From the NCBI GenBank assembly GCA_031082005.1, contig JAVHLR010000002.1:1-42111 (forward strand): a stretch of 42,111 nt of DNA. The letters run 5' to 3'. Position 1 is the stretch's first letter. The number at the start of each line of letters is the position of its first letter. Shown here piece after piece: positions 14,225 to 22,540 of this stretch. The translations under genes were made by a program, and so were the position numbers. Below the pieces are notes generated by a model. That model was not told the origin of the DNA. It saw only the letters and a list, made by a program, of their open reading frames with translations, and made no database searches. The DNA comes from Patescibacteria group bacterium. GTDB lineage: Bacteria > Patescibacteriota > Patescibacteriia > 2-12-FULL-60-25.

Positions 14225-14599
14225 ATGACCCCTGAAAAAATCGCTTATTTCAAGGATCGCTTGCTCCAAGAGTTGCAGCGCTTGAACCAACAGATCCAGG
14301 ACCTAGGAGAGGAAAACCCGAACCAGCCGGGACGTTTTAACGTACGCTACCCAGAATCAGGCAGTAATTCCGAAGACGATAACGCCGCGGAAATAACAGA
14401 ATACACTGACGAACAGTCGATCATGGCTCGTGCAGCAGACGAACTGAAAGACGTCGAAGATGCAATTAAGGCAGTAGAAAACGGCAACTACGGCGTCTGT
14501 AAGTATTGCAAATCGGAGATCGACGAGAAGAGACTTGAAGCAAGGCCCGCTTCTTCGAGCTGCATCAAGTGCAAGAAGTTGTTCACCCAGGAACTGTGA
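14225..14599 (+). CDS. DksA/TraR-type zinc-finger protein
   Basis: A 124-residue member of the DksA/TraR family, which binds RNA polymerase through its secondary channel and tunes transcription, often with ppGpp. The N-terminal two thirds form a helical hairpin (LLQELQRLNQQIQ... then DELKDVEDAIKAVENGNYGVC), and the four-cysteine zinc finger is complete: CKYC ... CIKC. The motif NYGVCKYCKSEIDEKRLEARP is the classic signature. The ATG at 14225 is chosen because an upstream in-frame TTG at 14204 lies in the -10 box. No Shine-Dalgarno is visible. lspA follows with a 4-base overlap. It is shorter than E. coli DksA (151), nearer to the shorter homologues. Confidence 0.92.
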   Translation: MTPEKIAYFKDRLLQELQRLNQQIQDLGEENPNQPGRFNVRYPESGSNSEDDNAAEITEYTDEQSIMARAADELKDVEDAIKAVENGNYGVCKYCKSEIDEKRLEARPASSSCIKCKKLFTQEL

Positions 14600-15072
14600 A
14601 CGGGTCGACGGGTAAGCATCATCTTATCATCGCGCTAGTCCTGGCAGGACTTGATACTGCGTCAAAGTATTTCATCAGCCAGATGAATCCCAAGCCTCGG
14701 CTCATACCCGGGGTTTTTGATTTGACTGACCATCGCAATTTCGGCTTAGTCGCAAATATTGAAGTACCTCGAATCGTAATTCTCCTTTTCACCTGCGTTC
14801 TGATCGCCGTCATGTCGTATGCGCTCATACAAAAAGCGGAACGGATGACGCTCGCCCAGGCTGCGGCGTTATGTCTGATCGTTGGTGGTGCATTAGGCAA
14901 TTTTATGGATCGCCTGCTTAATGGCTTCGTATATGACTGGATCCTGCTTTTCAATACATCAATCATCAACCTCGCGGATATCTTGATAGGCGCGGGAATC
15001 GCAATCTTATTGTTTGAGAACCTTCGACAGAACAGACGCGAGACGATTGACACGAACGACAGCGAGGCGTAG
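14596..15072 (+). CDS. lspA: lipoprotein signal peptidase (signal peptidase II)
   Basis: LspA cuts the signal peptide from prolipoproteins in the cytoplasmic membrane. The 158-residue form starting at the GTG that overlaps the dksA-like stop (GTGA) is preferred, because CAGGA precedes it at a good distance; a longer GTG start at 14569 would overlap by 31 bases. Four membrane segments can be traced (about 10-30, 58-80, 85-105, 125-150). The two catalytic aspartates are in GGALGNFMDRL and the later INLADILI, with the FN-like FNTSIINLAD context typical of the family. It is translationally coupled to the regulator and 36 bases ahead of the comM-like gene. Some secreted proteins of this genome may therefore be lipoproteins. 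Confidence 0.93.
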   Translation: MNGSTGKHHLIIALVLAGLDTASKYFISQMNPKPRLIPGVFDLTDHRNFGLVANIEVPRIVILLFTCVLIAVMSYALIQKAERMTLAQAAALCLIVGGALGNFMDRLLNGFVYDWILLFNTSIINLADILIGAGIAILLFENLRQNRRETIDTNDSEA

Positions 15073-15108
15073 CTGTATTAGTAGGTGCAGGGTTGATCCA
15101 AAAAATTT

Positions 15109-16608
15109 ATGGCATCAACCGTAGCGACAGCGTCGATTTTCGGAATCGACGCTCATTCAGTCGAACTTGAAGCAGACGTCTCACCCGGCTTGAGCGCATT
15201 CCTGGTCGTAGGGCTGCCTGACACTGCAGTACAGGAAGCCAGGGAAAGAGTAAAAAGCGCAATGAAGCATTCCGAGCTTCCTTTCCCAAGAACAAAAATT
15301 ACCATCAATCTCGCGCCCGCAGATTTACGAAAAGCCGGGACAGGTTTTGATTTGCCGATGGCGATTGCGATACTGATAACGAGCGGGAATCTCCCTGCAC
15401 TTGATCCAAATGGCTCGATGTTAGCCGGCGAGCTATCGCTTGAGGGTAGGCTAAGGCCAATCGCAGGAGCGCTTTCCATTGCGTTACTTGCAGCAAAGAG
15501 AGGCTACAGAGAAATCATCTTGCCAGAAGCGAACGCGAGCGAAGCGGCGTTGGTTCCGGGCTTAGTAGTCCGTGCCGCATCTTCGCTCAAGCAGGTCGTA
15601 GAGCACCTTGAGAAAAAAACTATTTTGCGAGCCGTAGAAACGAGAATACTGGACATTCGATCGGGAGATACGATGGGATTCGACATGACGAATATCCGAG
15701 GACAAGAACAGTCAAAACGCGCGCTCGAGATAGCGGCTGCAGGTGGACACAATATCTTGCTGCAGGGTCCGCCGGGATCAGGCAAGACATTGCTCGCCAG
15801 GACGCTGCCCAGCATACTGCCAAGCCTTACAACCGAGGAATCACTCGAAGCGACGCGCATCCATTCGGTGATGGGTCTGCTGCCGACGGGCGGATACCTG
15901 ACTACACGCCCCTTCCGCACGCCCCATCACAGCGCGTCAGCAATCGCCCTAGTCGGAGGAGGTTCGATCCCGAAACCCGGAGAGATATCACTAGCTCATC
16001 GCGGAGTGCTGTTCCTGGACGAGTTCCCCGAATTCCCCAGAGCTGTCCTCGAGAACCTGCGACAACCGTTGGAGGATGGCACGGTCACGATATCCAGAGC
16101 ACAAGGTACAATCCACCTCCCCGCGCGTTTCCTCATGGTAGCCGCGATGAACCCTTGCCCCTGCGGGTATGCAACCGATCAAGATCGCCACTGCACGTGC
16201 ACGCCGCTCCAAATCGATCGTTACCGTAAGAAACTTTCGGGGCCATTGCTCGACAGGATCGACCTGACGATCGAGGTACCGAAGGTCCAGATCGATAAGC
16301 TGACTGACCTTGAACCTAGTGAGAGCTCGACGGCAATAAGACATAGGGTCCAGGCGGCACGCGATCTTCAGGTGGCGCGATTCGGCAAGACCAATTCCGA
16401 ACTTAGTGGAGAAGAGACGCGACGCAACATATTGCCTGAAGAAGAAGCCAGACAGCTCTTGAGACAAGCCGTGGAACGCTTCAAGCTCTCCGCGCGCGCC
16501 TACTTCAGAACGCTAAAAGTCAGCCGTACCATCGCAGACATCGAGCAATCGGAAAGCGTCAGGGTCCAACATATTGCGGAAGCATTACAGTATCGCCAAG
16601 TCACTTAA
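15109..16608 (+). CDS. YifB/ComM-family Mg-chelatase-like AAA+ ATPase
   Basis: A 499-residue protein of the ComM (YifB) family. ComM is a hexameric helicase that drives branch migration during integration of transforming DNA; related proteins are widespread, including in CPR. The N-terminal ChlI-like domain (about 1-180) begins with the typical ATASIFGIDAHSVELEADVSPGL. The AAA+ core has Walker A GPPGSGKT near residue 220, Walker B GVLFLDEFPEF, and a cysteine cluster CPCGYATDQDRHCTC. The C-terminal domain ends with YFRTLKVSRTIADIE, as in ComM. It lies behind lspA with no Shine-Dalgarno, probably co-transcribed. A role in DNA uptake fits CPR biology, but no competence pilus genes are here. Confidence 0.94.
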   Translation: MASTVATASIFGIDAHSVELEADVSPGLSAFLVVGLPDTAVQEARERVKSAMKHSELPFPRTKITINLAPADLRKAGTGFDLPMAIAILITSGNLPALDPNGSMLAGELSLEGRLRPIAGALSIALLAAKRGYREIILPEANASEAALVPGLVVRAASSLKQVVEHLEKKTILRAVETRILDIRSGDTMGFDMTNIRGQEQSKRALEIAAAGGHNILLQGPPGSGKTLLARTLPSILPSLTTEESLEATRIHSVMGLLPTGGYLTTRPFRTPHHSASAIALVGGGSIPKPGEISLAHRGVLFLDEFPEFPRAVLENLRQPLEDGTVTISRAQGTIHLPARFLMVAAMNPCPCGYATDQDRHCTCTPLQIDRYRKKLSGPLLDRIDLTIEVPKVQIDKLTDLEPSESSTAIRHRVQAARDLQVARFGKTNSELSGEETRRNILPEEEARQLLRQAVERFKLSARAYFRTLKVSRTIADIEQSESVRVQHIAEALQYRQVT

Positions 16609-16645
16609 TTTTCGCTAAATCTACGCACGTTTCTGGGTTATACCC

Positions 16646-16674
16646 TTGACCGATTTTGTTAAAAATGGTATGGT
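16646..16674 (+). promoter_or_regulatory. promoter of the LysM/M23 gene
   Basis: TTGACC (16646-16651), 17-base spacer, TATGGT (16669-16674). A leader of about 180 bases follows, including a hairpin ATCGCCC/GGGCGAT (16835-16854) just before the start codon. Confidence 0.6.
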
Positions 16675-16861
16675 TTCCGAACCAAAAGATAGTAATCGGA
16701 TGAGCAAGAGAGAGCTTAAGACCCAATCCGGACATGTCGAAGCACCCTATTGTAGTTCCATTTCCTTCGACGCCCGTGGTTGATCAGAGGTACATATACC
16801 TAACTACATAAAACTCACTACAACCAAGATCGCCATCGCCCTCTTCAGGGCGATACGTTAT

Positions 16862-18157
16862 GTGAAACGCGGGCTGCAAGGCGTCCTGCGCGAACTGGGT
16901 AAGGGCATAGCCCCGGTCACCAACTTTGGAGTTAAGTTATTCATCCTTCCGGTCTACGGACTGGTGGTCAGCCTAAAACTCAAGATCCAGCGACTTGCCC
17001 TGCCAGCCAGAGGGATGGTTCTTTTCATTTTGACGAATCGTTATCTGTTCCATGGGATCATCGCGATCCTGGCTTTGACGACTGCCCTAAGCAACGTAAA
17101 GTGGCATCAGGCATATGCGCAGGACGTGGGACAGAATACTCTTCTTTTTTCATTGGCGACCAACCAAAGAAATGAGATTGTAGAGGAGTTTGCGAATCCG
17201 GAATCGGTCGCGAAAAACACCAATTATCTGGGATCGGATACGGTCATCAACATACCCCACATCGACTTTGATTATGCAGATGAGGCGACAACCAGCCCCA
17301 CGCCGCTGCCTGCCACGATAGCCGCAAGACCGACAGCTGAAGACGAGGAAAGTACGGCTCCGCGGACAAAAACAGAATATTATACGGTGCGCGAGAACGA
17401 TACGATCAGCACGATAGCCAATCGCTTTGGAGTCAATGTCGGAACAATCTTGTGGAACAACAATCTGCAAGAGAAGCAGTACATCAGACCGGGCGACGTC
17501 CTGAAGATACCGCCGGTATCGGGTATGCTGGCGACCATCAAAAAAGGCGATACCGTCGGCAAACTAGCGAAATACTATACGGCTACTGCGGATGAAATCT
17601 ACACATTCAATAATCTGTCGCCGGATGACACTTTGGCTCTGGGGACGGAAATCATCATCCCGAACGGTAAACCGCCAAAGATAGTACAAACGACCACACA
17701 GATCGCCAGCAGAGCCAGAAGCGGCGAAACTGCTGCCGTAGTCTCATCCAGCAATACGAAGCGCCCCCCCGACGCCGACACGAAGAGCGCGACGAAGACG
17801 AAGCTGTTGTGGCCTACGCCTGGACGCGTCATCACTCAATACTTCGGATGGAAACATATCGGTCTGGATATCGATGGCGACTTCACTTCGCCGCTATATG
17901 CATCTGAAGATGGCGTAATCGAAACCTCTGGCTGGAGCAACGCGGGCTATGGGCTCATGGTGCTGATCAATCACGGAGGCGGCACGAAGACGCGCTACGC
18001 TCATGCCTCGAAGCTGTTCGTCAAAGCCGGAGATACGGTGAAACGAGGACAAGTCATCGCCATGATGGGAACCACCGGAAGATCGACAGGAACACACATC
18101 CATTACGAGGTAATCATCAATGGTACACGGGTCAATCCGCTGGGATACATAAGATAA
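16862..18157 (+). CDS. LysM-M23 peptidoglycan endopeptidase, membrane-anchored
   Basis: A 431-residue wall-remodelling protein. Residues about 60-79 form a membrane segment or signal anchor. Two LysM domains follow (about 173-217 and 222-267), each with a GDT-like/NDT start and a final IPP or IPNG. Residues about 328-427 form the M23 metallopeptidase (LytM/NlpD type). Zinc ligands are His332 and Asp336 in HIGLDID and His414 in HIHYEV, with His381 also expected in the site, so the enzyme should be active. It is likely to cut peptide crosslinks outside the membrane. The GTG at 16862 is the annotated start, but the frame is open upstream to 16784 and an AGAGG sits well before a non-standard ATA at 16796. 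A terminator follows. Confidence 0.92.
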   Translation: MKRGLQGVLRELGKGIAPVTNFGVKLFILPVYGLVVSLKLKIQRLALPARGMVLFILTNRYLFHGIIAILALTTALSNVKWHQAYAQDVGQNTLLFSLATNQRNEIVEEFANPESVAKNTNYLGSDTVINIPHIDFDYADEATTSPTPLPATIAARPTAEDEESTAPRTKTEYYTVRENDTISTIANRFGVNVGTILWNNNLQEKQYIRPGDVLKIPPVSGMLATIKKGDTVGKLAKYYTATADEIYTFNNLSPDDTLALGTEIIIPNGKPPKIVQTTTQIASRARSGETAAVVSSSNTKRPPDADTKSATKTKLLWPTPGRVITQYFGWKHIGLDIDGDFTSPLYASEDGVIETSGWSNAGYGLMVLINHGGGTKTRYAHASKLFVKAGDTVKRGQVIAMMGTTGRSTGTHIHYEVIINGTRVNPLGYIR

Positions 18158-18162
18158 ATAAG

Positions 18163-18185
18163 CCTCCGCCAAAAGCGGAGGTTTT
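18163..18185 (+). terminator. terminator of the LysM/M23 gene
   Basis: CCTCCGC (18163-18169) pairs with GCGGAGG (18175-18181) around CAAAA, then TTTT. Confidence 0.85.
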
Positions 18186-18207
18186 GCTTAACCCTACCTC
18201 GCAGGCA

Positions 18208-18236
18208 TTGACTTAAGGCTATATTTAGCTTATTGT
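18208..18236 (+). promoter_or_regulatory. promoter of tig, with an inverted repeat in the spacer
   Basis: TTGACT (18208-18213), 17-base spacer, TATTGT (18231-18236). The spacer holds the inverted repeat GGCTA-TATT-TAGCT (18217-18230), a possible operator. The start would be about 10 bases before the ATG at 18253. Confidence 0.6.
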
Positions 18237-18252
18237 CTGACGACACAAATTT

Positions 18253-19557
18253 ATGGAAAACAACGACCTAAACATAAAATATCTTCCGAATTCAGCCGTC
18301 GAGATGAAGTTCGTCGTCTCTCCCGAAGAGGCTAAACCGTATATCGACCAAGCGGTGGCCGAGATCTCCACACACAAACCGCTCAAAGGATTCAGGCCGG
18401 GCAAGGCGGGTTATGCTGATGTGGCGCGTGAATACGGTGAGATGCTCATCTGGGAAACAGCGCTTGAGCGCATCGTCCGCGCCAAGTACGTGAAGACCGT
18501 CCTGGATAACAGCCTGGAGACGATAGGGTCTCCCAAGATTTCAGTCGAGAAGATAACGCCCAATCAGCCCCTTGAGTTCACGGTGGTCGCAGCGATAATG
18601 CCGAAGGTGACGGAGGTAATGGATTACTCGAAGCCGTTGGTGGAAACCAAGAAGCACGAGGTCAGCGATGAAGAACGGAATAAGGTCGTCGAAGATCTGC
18701 GCAAGATGCGGCGCAAAGAAGTCGTGACCGACCAGGCGGCGACTCTGGACGACCTGACGTTGATCGATCTGGAAATCACCAAGGAAGGCGTGGTCGTCGA
18801 AGGCGGAACATCCAAGAACTATAAGGTATATCTGAATGAACCGCATTATATTCCAGGCTTCTCGGAGCAACTCGTCGGCGCAAAAAAAGGCGACAAAAAG
18901 GAGTTCGAGCTGACTTTTCCGAGCGACCACTTCAATAAGCAACTCTCTGGCCAGATGGTAAAATTTACCGCTGACGTCAAAGACGTGTACAAACTCGAAC
19001 TACCCGCTCTGGATGACGAGTTCGCGAAATCGATGGGTCTGGAGAACATCGAGAAACTGAACGAGACGATCAGGAAGAACATGCAGGAAGAAGCGGACCA
19101 TAAGGCCGAAGAAGCAGCGGAGATAGAGCTTCTGGAGAAGCTGACCAAAGGATCCAAGTTCACGGAAATACCTGACATCCTGGTGAACGAAGAAGTACAT
19201 CGCATGATCCACGAAATGGAATCGGCGGTGGAAGAACAGGGCATGCAGATGAGCGATTACCTCGCGAGCATAAAAAAGACGATGGATCAGTTGAAGCTGG
19301 ATTTCGTGCCGCAGGCGCTGCTGCGTATCCAAACCGCCGTCATATTGAAAGAGATCGCAAGGCGCGAGAACTGCGAAGTCTCGGATGATGAAGTTGACGC
19401 CGAAATCGATCGCATCCTGCAACACGTTAAGCCGGGAGATACGGAAACTAAGGAAAGGGTGCTGACGCCGGAGTACCGCGATTATGTGGGAGCAAGACTG
19501 AAGAACCAAAAAACCTTGAAAGCGTTGAAAGACAAGGCGATAGGGAGCACGGTTTGA
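18253..19557 (+). CDS. tig: trigger factor (ribosome-associated chaperone)
   Basis: Trigger factor binds the ribosome exit site and holds nascent chains. The 434-residue protein has the expected order. The N-terminal ribosome-binding domain (about 1-115) contains the signature GFRPGKAGY, where the family consensus has GFRxGKxP. The FKBP-like prolyl-isomerase domain (about 155-245) contains GTSKNYKVYLNEPHYIPGFSEQLVGAKKGDKKEFELTFPSD in order. The C-terminal helical substrate-binding region runs about 250-430. Length is normal. No Shine-Dalgarno is seen and the promoter lies close to the ATG. tig is alone in its transcript: no clpP/clpX follow as in many bacteria, and a terminator closes it. Confidence 0.95.
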   Translation: MENNDLNIKYLPNSAVEMKFVVSPEEAKPYIDQAVAEISTHKPLKGFRPGKAGYADVAREYGEMLIWETALERIVRAKYVKTVLDNSLETIGSPKISVEKITPNQPLEFTVVAAIMPKVTEVMDYSKPLVETKKHEVSDEERNKVVEDLRKMRRKEVVTDQAATLDDLTLIDLEITKEGVVVEGGTSKNYKVYLNEPHYIPGFSEQLVGAKKGDKKEFELTFPSDHFNKQLSGQMVKFTADVKDVYKLELPALDDEFAKSMGLENIEKLNETIRKNMQEEADHKAEEAAEIELLEKLTKGSKFTEIPDILVNEEVHRMIHEMESAVEEQGMQMSDYLASIKKTMDQLKLDFVPQALLRIQTAVILKEIARRENCEVSDDEVDAEIDRILQHVKPGDTETKERVLTPEYRDYVGARLKNQKTLKALKDKAIGSTV

Positions 19558-19590
19558 GTATCCGGCGCTTAAGGAGTGAAGTCGACGACA

Positions 19591-19611
19591 ACGGAGCGGG
19601 AGCTCCGTTTT
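19591..19611 (+). terminator. terminator of tig
   Basis: ACGGAGC (19591-19597) pairs with GCTCCGT (19602-19608) around GGGA, then a short T-run (TTTT). Confidence 0.75.
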
Positions 19612-19637
19612 GTCTTTAACTGACTTTGGGATACGAT
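19610..19637 (+). promoter_or_regulatory. promoter of nfo and the two genes behind it
   Basis: TTGTCT (19610-19615), 16-base spacer, TACGAT (19632-19637). The predicted start lies at the ATG at 19644, so the mRNA would be leaderless; the GGAGG just before ATG is too close to act as a ribosome-binding site. Confidence 0.5.
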
Positions 19638-19643
19638 GGAGGA

Positions 19644-20477
19644 ATGAAATTCGGAGCACACGTTTCTATTGCAGGAGGGGTGCAGAATGCACCGTTGAAT
19701 GCAGAAAAAATCGGCTGCGAGACCTTCCAGATGTTCACGCGTTCACCACAGGGAGGACCGGCGCCCAAACTAACAAATGAAACCTTGGAGGAGTTTGGGG
19801 TGAACTGCGCTGAAAACGGTTTAGTCGATTGGGTCGTGCACGCACCTTATTACATCAATTTCGCTTCAGTAGAAAAACGCATCCGTGATTCTTCGGCGCG
19901 CATCATACGAGAGGATTTGGAACGTGCCTCATTATTAAAAGCCCGCTACCTGATGTTCCACCCCGGAAGCGCAAAAGGAACGGACTTCAAAACGGGTATG
20001 AGGTGGTGCGTGGAAGGGATTAAGACGCTTTTAGACGGATATGCTGGTTCTACGGAGTTGCTGATCGAGATATCAGCTGGCGCCGGGGAAATCATCGGGG
20101 ATACGTTCGAGGAAATCGCCGAGCTGTTGCAGGGCGTTGGTCATACGGGGCTTGGAGCGTGTTTCGATACGGCCCATGCATTCGCATCCGGTTATGACCT
20201 AAGGGACAAGAAAGCAGTGAGACACACATTCGATCAGTTCGATGAGATCATCGGATTAAACAGACTGAAAGCCGTGCACTGCAATGATTCCAAGATCGAA
20301 CTCGGCGCGCACAAAGACAGGCACGAACATCTAGGCAAGGGATTCATCGGTATCGGGGGTTTCAAAGCAATCATCAAAGAAAAAAGATTGGGGAATACCA
20401 ATCTGTATCTTGAGACTGAACCAGAAGGAGTAGAACATGATCTGGAAATCCTCAAGGGATTACGCGATAATGGTTGA
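19644..20477 (+). CDS. nfo: endonuclease IV (AP endonuclease)
   Basis: Nfo cleaves DNA at abasic sites in base-excision repair. The 277-residue form starting MKFGAHVSIAGG is chosen because that is the conserved N-terminus of the family; a TTG seven codons upstream is possible but would sit in the promoter. The TIM-barrel metal-site motifs are all visible: FGAHVSIAGG, VVHAPYYINF, LMFHPGSAKG, LLIEISAGAG, LGACFDTAHAFASGY, AVHCNDSK, and HLGKGFIG. Three metals and histidines are therefore conserved and the enzyme should be active. An inositol-phosphatase-family gene follows after 3 bases and a DUF167 gene overlaps that one, forming a three-gene operon. Confidence 0.95.
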   Translation: MKFGAHVSIAGGVQNAPLNAEKIGCETFQMFTRSPQGGPAPKLTNETLEEFGVNCAENGLVDWVVHAPYYINFASVEKRIRDSSARIIREDLERASLLKARYLMFHPGSAKGTDFKTGMRWCVEGIKTLLDGYAGSTELLIEISAGAGEIIGDTFEEIAELLQGVGHTGLGACFDTAHAFASGYDLRDKKAVRHTFDQFDEIIGLNRLKAVHCNDSKIELGAHKDRHEHLGKGFIGIGGFKAIIKEKRLGNTNLYLETEPEGVEHDLEILKGLRDNG

Positions 20478-20480
20478 ATT

Positions 20481-21278
20481 ATGCACAAACTAGACAAAGC
20501 GTTGCGTGCCGCCAAACAAGCCCTCCTCGCAGGTGAAAAAGAATTGCTGCCGCGGTTCAAAAAAGGGAATCCTGGTACTTGGCGATACAAAAAACATTCC
20601 GAGATCGTGACAGAGGCGGACGAAGCTTCAAACAGAGCCATCATACGGACTCTGACCATGGCTACACCAGAACACGGGATTCTGACCGAGGAATCGCCCA
20701 AATTGCGGGGATCTAAAAACAGCTACTGGGTCGTCGATCCTTTGGACGGAACAACGAACTATACAGCCCATCTTCCGCTTTGGGGCATCTCCATAGCGCT
20801 GGTTGAAGAGGGCGAGGTCACCGTGGCTGCGATATCATTACCTACGATGAAAGAGCGATATTTCGCGATTAAAAATCGCGGTGCCTGGGTCGTAAGCGGG
20901 ACACGTAAACAAAAACTGAACGTATCCAATAAGCAAAAAATCAAAGACGCACTAGGCTTGTTTTGCTACGGGTATATGCCGGAAGAAAAGATACGTGGCA
21001 TCAGGCACGTACCGCAACTGACACAACAATCGCGTTCGACGCGCAGATTGGGAGCCGCGGTCTTCGAAGCCGTTTGGGTGGCTTCTGGTAGAGCTGAATA
21101 TTCCGTGTTGCACGGCATACATGATTGGGATGTAGCGGCAGGAGTCTTATTAATCCGTGAAGCTGGTGGTGAAGTCATGACCCCACAAGGTAAACAATGG
21201 AAACTTGGCGACAAAGATTTTTTAGCTGTCTGCCCGGACATCAAGAAACCGCTCTTAAAGATTTTCCGACATGACTAA
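20481..21278 (+). CDS. inositol-monophosphatase family phosphatase (SuhB-like)
   Basis: The 265-residue protein is a member of the Mg-dependent inositol monophosphatase/FBPase-like family. All metal-binding motifs are present: GILTEES (Glu), WVVDPLDGTTNYT (DPLDGT), and HDWDVAAGVLLIREAGG (WDxAAG). Family members act on inositol phosphate, NADP, 3'-phosphoadenosine phosphosulfate or sugar phosphates, or in the case of SuhB moonlight in rRNA transcription; the substrate is not predictable here. It begins 3 bases after the nfo stop with no Shine-Dalgarno, so translation probably depends on coupling. The stop overlaps the next start. Confidence 0.9.
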   Translation: MHKLDKALRAAKQALLAGEKELLPRFKKGNPGTWRYKKHSEIVTEADEASNRAIIRTLTMATPEHGILTEESPKLRGSKNSYWVVDPLDGTTNYTAHLPLWGISIALVEEGEVTVAAISLPTMKERYFAIKNRGAWVVSGTRKQKLNVSNKQKIKDALGLFCYGYMPEEKIRGIRHVPQLTQQSRSTRRLGAAVFEAVWVASGRAEYSVLHGIHDWDVAAGVLLIREAGGEVMTPQGKQWKLGDKDFLAVCPDIKKPLLKIFRHD

Positions 21279-21525
21279 AATCTCAATCCGCGTCATACCC
21301 AATGCGTCCAAGACAGAAATCGCTGGACGAGAAGGAACGACGTACAAGATTCGCGTGGCTGCACCTCCGGTTGACGGAAAAGCCAACAGTGAACTGATCG
21401 AATTCTTATCAGACGTTTTGGATATCCCTAAAAGTTCAATCGACGTCATCAAAGGCCAAAGCGGAAAACAAAAAATCATCGAAGTACCGATGACGATCAA
21501 TGAGATCGAAGAGCTGTTGAGGTAA
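21271..21525 (+). CDS. DUF167 (YggU) family protein
   Basis: The 84-residue protein is a small member of the DUF167/YggU family of unknown function. The typical elements are present: MTKISIRVIPNASKTEI, then YKIRVAAPPVDGKANSELI and the later IKGQSGKQKIIEV. The family folds as an alpha/beta unit and is widely conserved in bacteria, archaea and eukaryotes. It overlaps the phosphatase gene by 8 bases, so it is the last cistron of the nfo operon. It converges with yidD with only 4 bases between stops and no terminator visible there. Confidence 0.9.
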   Translation: MTKISIRVIPNASKTEIAGREGTTYKIRVAAPPVDGKANSELIEFLSDVLDIPKSSIDVIKGQSGKQKIIEVPMTINEIEELLR

Positions 21526-21529
21526 CTGC

Positions 21530-21784
21530 TCAAGGCACAGGGTCGTGACCACCGGGCGACCACGGGTTGCACCTCAACAATCTTTTTGAAGTCAGTAAGC
21601 CCCCTTTCAAGAGACCATATTTTCCGATTGCGTCATAACCGTATTCAGAACAAGTGGGGTGGAAGCGGCAGATTTGATGACGCGAAAACTTAGACAAAAT
21701 CGGACTGTGATCAAAAGACAGCGTATATTGATATCCAACGATCATCAATTGGGCGACGCGCCGTGGCAGATTGATGATCTTCAT
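21530..21784 (-). CDS. yidD: membrane protein insertion efficiency factor YidD
   Basis: YidD is a small membrane-associated protein that helps YidC-dependent insertion and, in most bacteria, sits between rnpA and yidC. The 84-residue product has the family core [15 protein letters not shown] followed by [18 protein letters not shown], with the conserved cysteines and the NPWxxGG motif. It has a hydrophobic, amphipathic N-terminus. Its ATG overlaps the rnpA stop by 4 bases (ATGA), so it is translationally coupled. yidC and jag, usually next, are not here: a convergent operon follows. Confidence 0.95.
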   Translation of the reverse strand: MKIINLPRRVAQLMIVGYQYTLSFDHSPILSKFSRHQICRFHPTCSEYGYDAIGKYGLLKGGLLTSKRLLRCNPWSPGGHDPVP

Positions 21785-22197
21785 TTCTTTTCAGACTTTG
21801 GTTTAGATAACTTTGCCCTGTGTTTTAAGGCGCGTGAAGATGGCTTTGCCGGTTTTGCCAATGCCTCCGGCACACGGGCCAGCATACGCCTAACTTCAGC
21901 CACAAGGATATCCCAAGCGGCGGTACGAGATTCCGGCTTAAGGACGAACAACAGGTGCATTTCTGCTGGTATTTCCGACCAAAGCAGGCTAATCGCTTCT
22001 CGCATACGTCGTTTTGCGCGATTGCGATCGACCGCCTTCTTAAATACCTTGGTCGAGGTGATAAAAGCGACTTTTGAAGGCAAGCCTTTTGTTTGACGGA
22101 CGCGCAGTGTTGCAAATGGACCAAAAACAGAGTGCCCTTGCGAGGCAAGTTTCATGAAATCCCGCTTCTTGGTCAGTCGTTTTGGTTTGGGCAGCAT
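21781..22197 (-). CDS. rnpA: ribonuclease P protein component
   Basis: RnpA binds RNase P RNA and helps tRNA 5' maturation. The 138-residue protein has the conserved KRDFMKL-like start, the [23 protein letters not shown] signature (RNR box) and a long basic tail of about 25 residues ([21 protein letters not shown]), longer than in most homologues. It sits in the classic rpmH-rnpA-yidD order next to dnaA. A separate promoter with TTGATT/GATAAT lies between rpmH and rnpA, and the start is about 5 bases before ATG. No Shine-Dalgarno is visible. The RNase P RNA was not found in this window. Confidence 0.95.
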   Translation of the reverse strand: MLPKPKRLTKKRDFMKLASQGHSVFGPFATLRVRQTKGLPSKVAFITSTKVFKKAVDRNRAKRRMREAISLLWSEIPAEMHLLFVLKPESRTAAWDILVAEVRRMLARVPEALAKPAKPSSRALKHRAKLSKPKSEKK

Positions 22198-22209
22198 ACT
22201 TTGGGATCA

Positions 22210-22238
22210 ATTATCCCATTTACACTATGGGTAATCAA
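22210..22238 (-). promoter_or_regulatory. promoter of rnpA-yidD
   Basis: Minus-strand TTGATT (22233-22238), 17-base spacer, GATAAT (22210-22215). The predicted start is within 6 bases of the rnpA ATG. Confidence 0.5.
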
Positions 22239-22247
22239 AGTTACCAG

Positions 22248-22274
22248 AAATCCCGCTATTTGCGGGATTTTTTT
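22248..22274 (+). terminator. terminator-like hairpin with T-run on the antisense strand of rpmH
   Basis: AAATCCCGC (22248-22256) pairs with GCGGGATTT (22262-22270), then TTTT rightward. Leftward the A-run precedes and there is no T-tail, so it would terminate a rightward antisense transcript better than the rpmH mRNA. Confidence 0.6.
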
Positions 22275-22278
22275 GGGT

Positions 22279-22428
22279 TTATCTAGCTTTCTTGACGACC
22301 AGACGCTTGCGTCCTGTAGCCCTCCGGCGGGATAAAACCTTGCGCCCATCGCTCGTTTTCATCCTGGAACGAAAACCGTGGACTTTCACATACCGGCGCT
22401 TTTTTGGTTGGTAAGTTCTCTTGGGCAT
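22279..22428 (-). CDS. rpmH: 50S ribosomal protein L34
   Basis: L34 is a tiny basic protein of the large ribosomal subunit. The 49-residue frame, read leftward, starts [19 protein letters not shown] and contains the family hallmarks RTYQPK, HGFRSRM and [16 protein letters not shown], as in every bacterial L34. Its divergent position from dnaA, followed by rnpA and yidD, is the standard origin arrangement. Length is slightly over the usual 44-46. It is preceded by its own promoter with TTGCCA/TAGTAT. Confidence 0.96.
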   Translation of the reverse strand: MPKRTYQPKKRRYVKVHGFRSRMKTSDGRKVLSRRRATGRKRLVVKKAR

Positions 22429-22452
22429 GTATTTAGCTTTAATTACCACCGA

Positions 22453-22481
22453 ATACTAGCATTTGTTTGGATTTTTGGCAA
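22453..22481 (-). promoter_or_regulatory. promoter of rpmH
   Basis: Minus-strand TTGCCA (22476-22481), 17-base spacer, TAGTAT (22453-22458). Confidence 0.5.
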
Positions 22482-22495
22482 GATGCGTATATACT

Positions 22496-22515
22496 TTATC
22501 CACTTTTTATCAACA
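22496..22515 (+). promoter_or_regulatory. two DnaA-box-like sites upstream of dnaA
   Basis: TTATCCACT (22496-22504) and TTATCAACA (22507-22515) lie in tandem between the rpmH and dnaA start regions, where DnaA boxes usually autoregulate dnaA. Confidence 0.65.
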
Positions 22516-22540
22516 GGTTTGACAATCAATCACCCGACTG

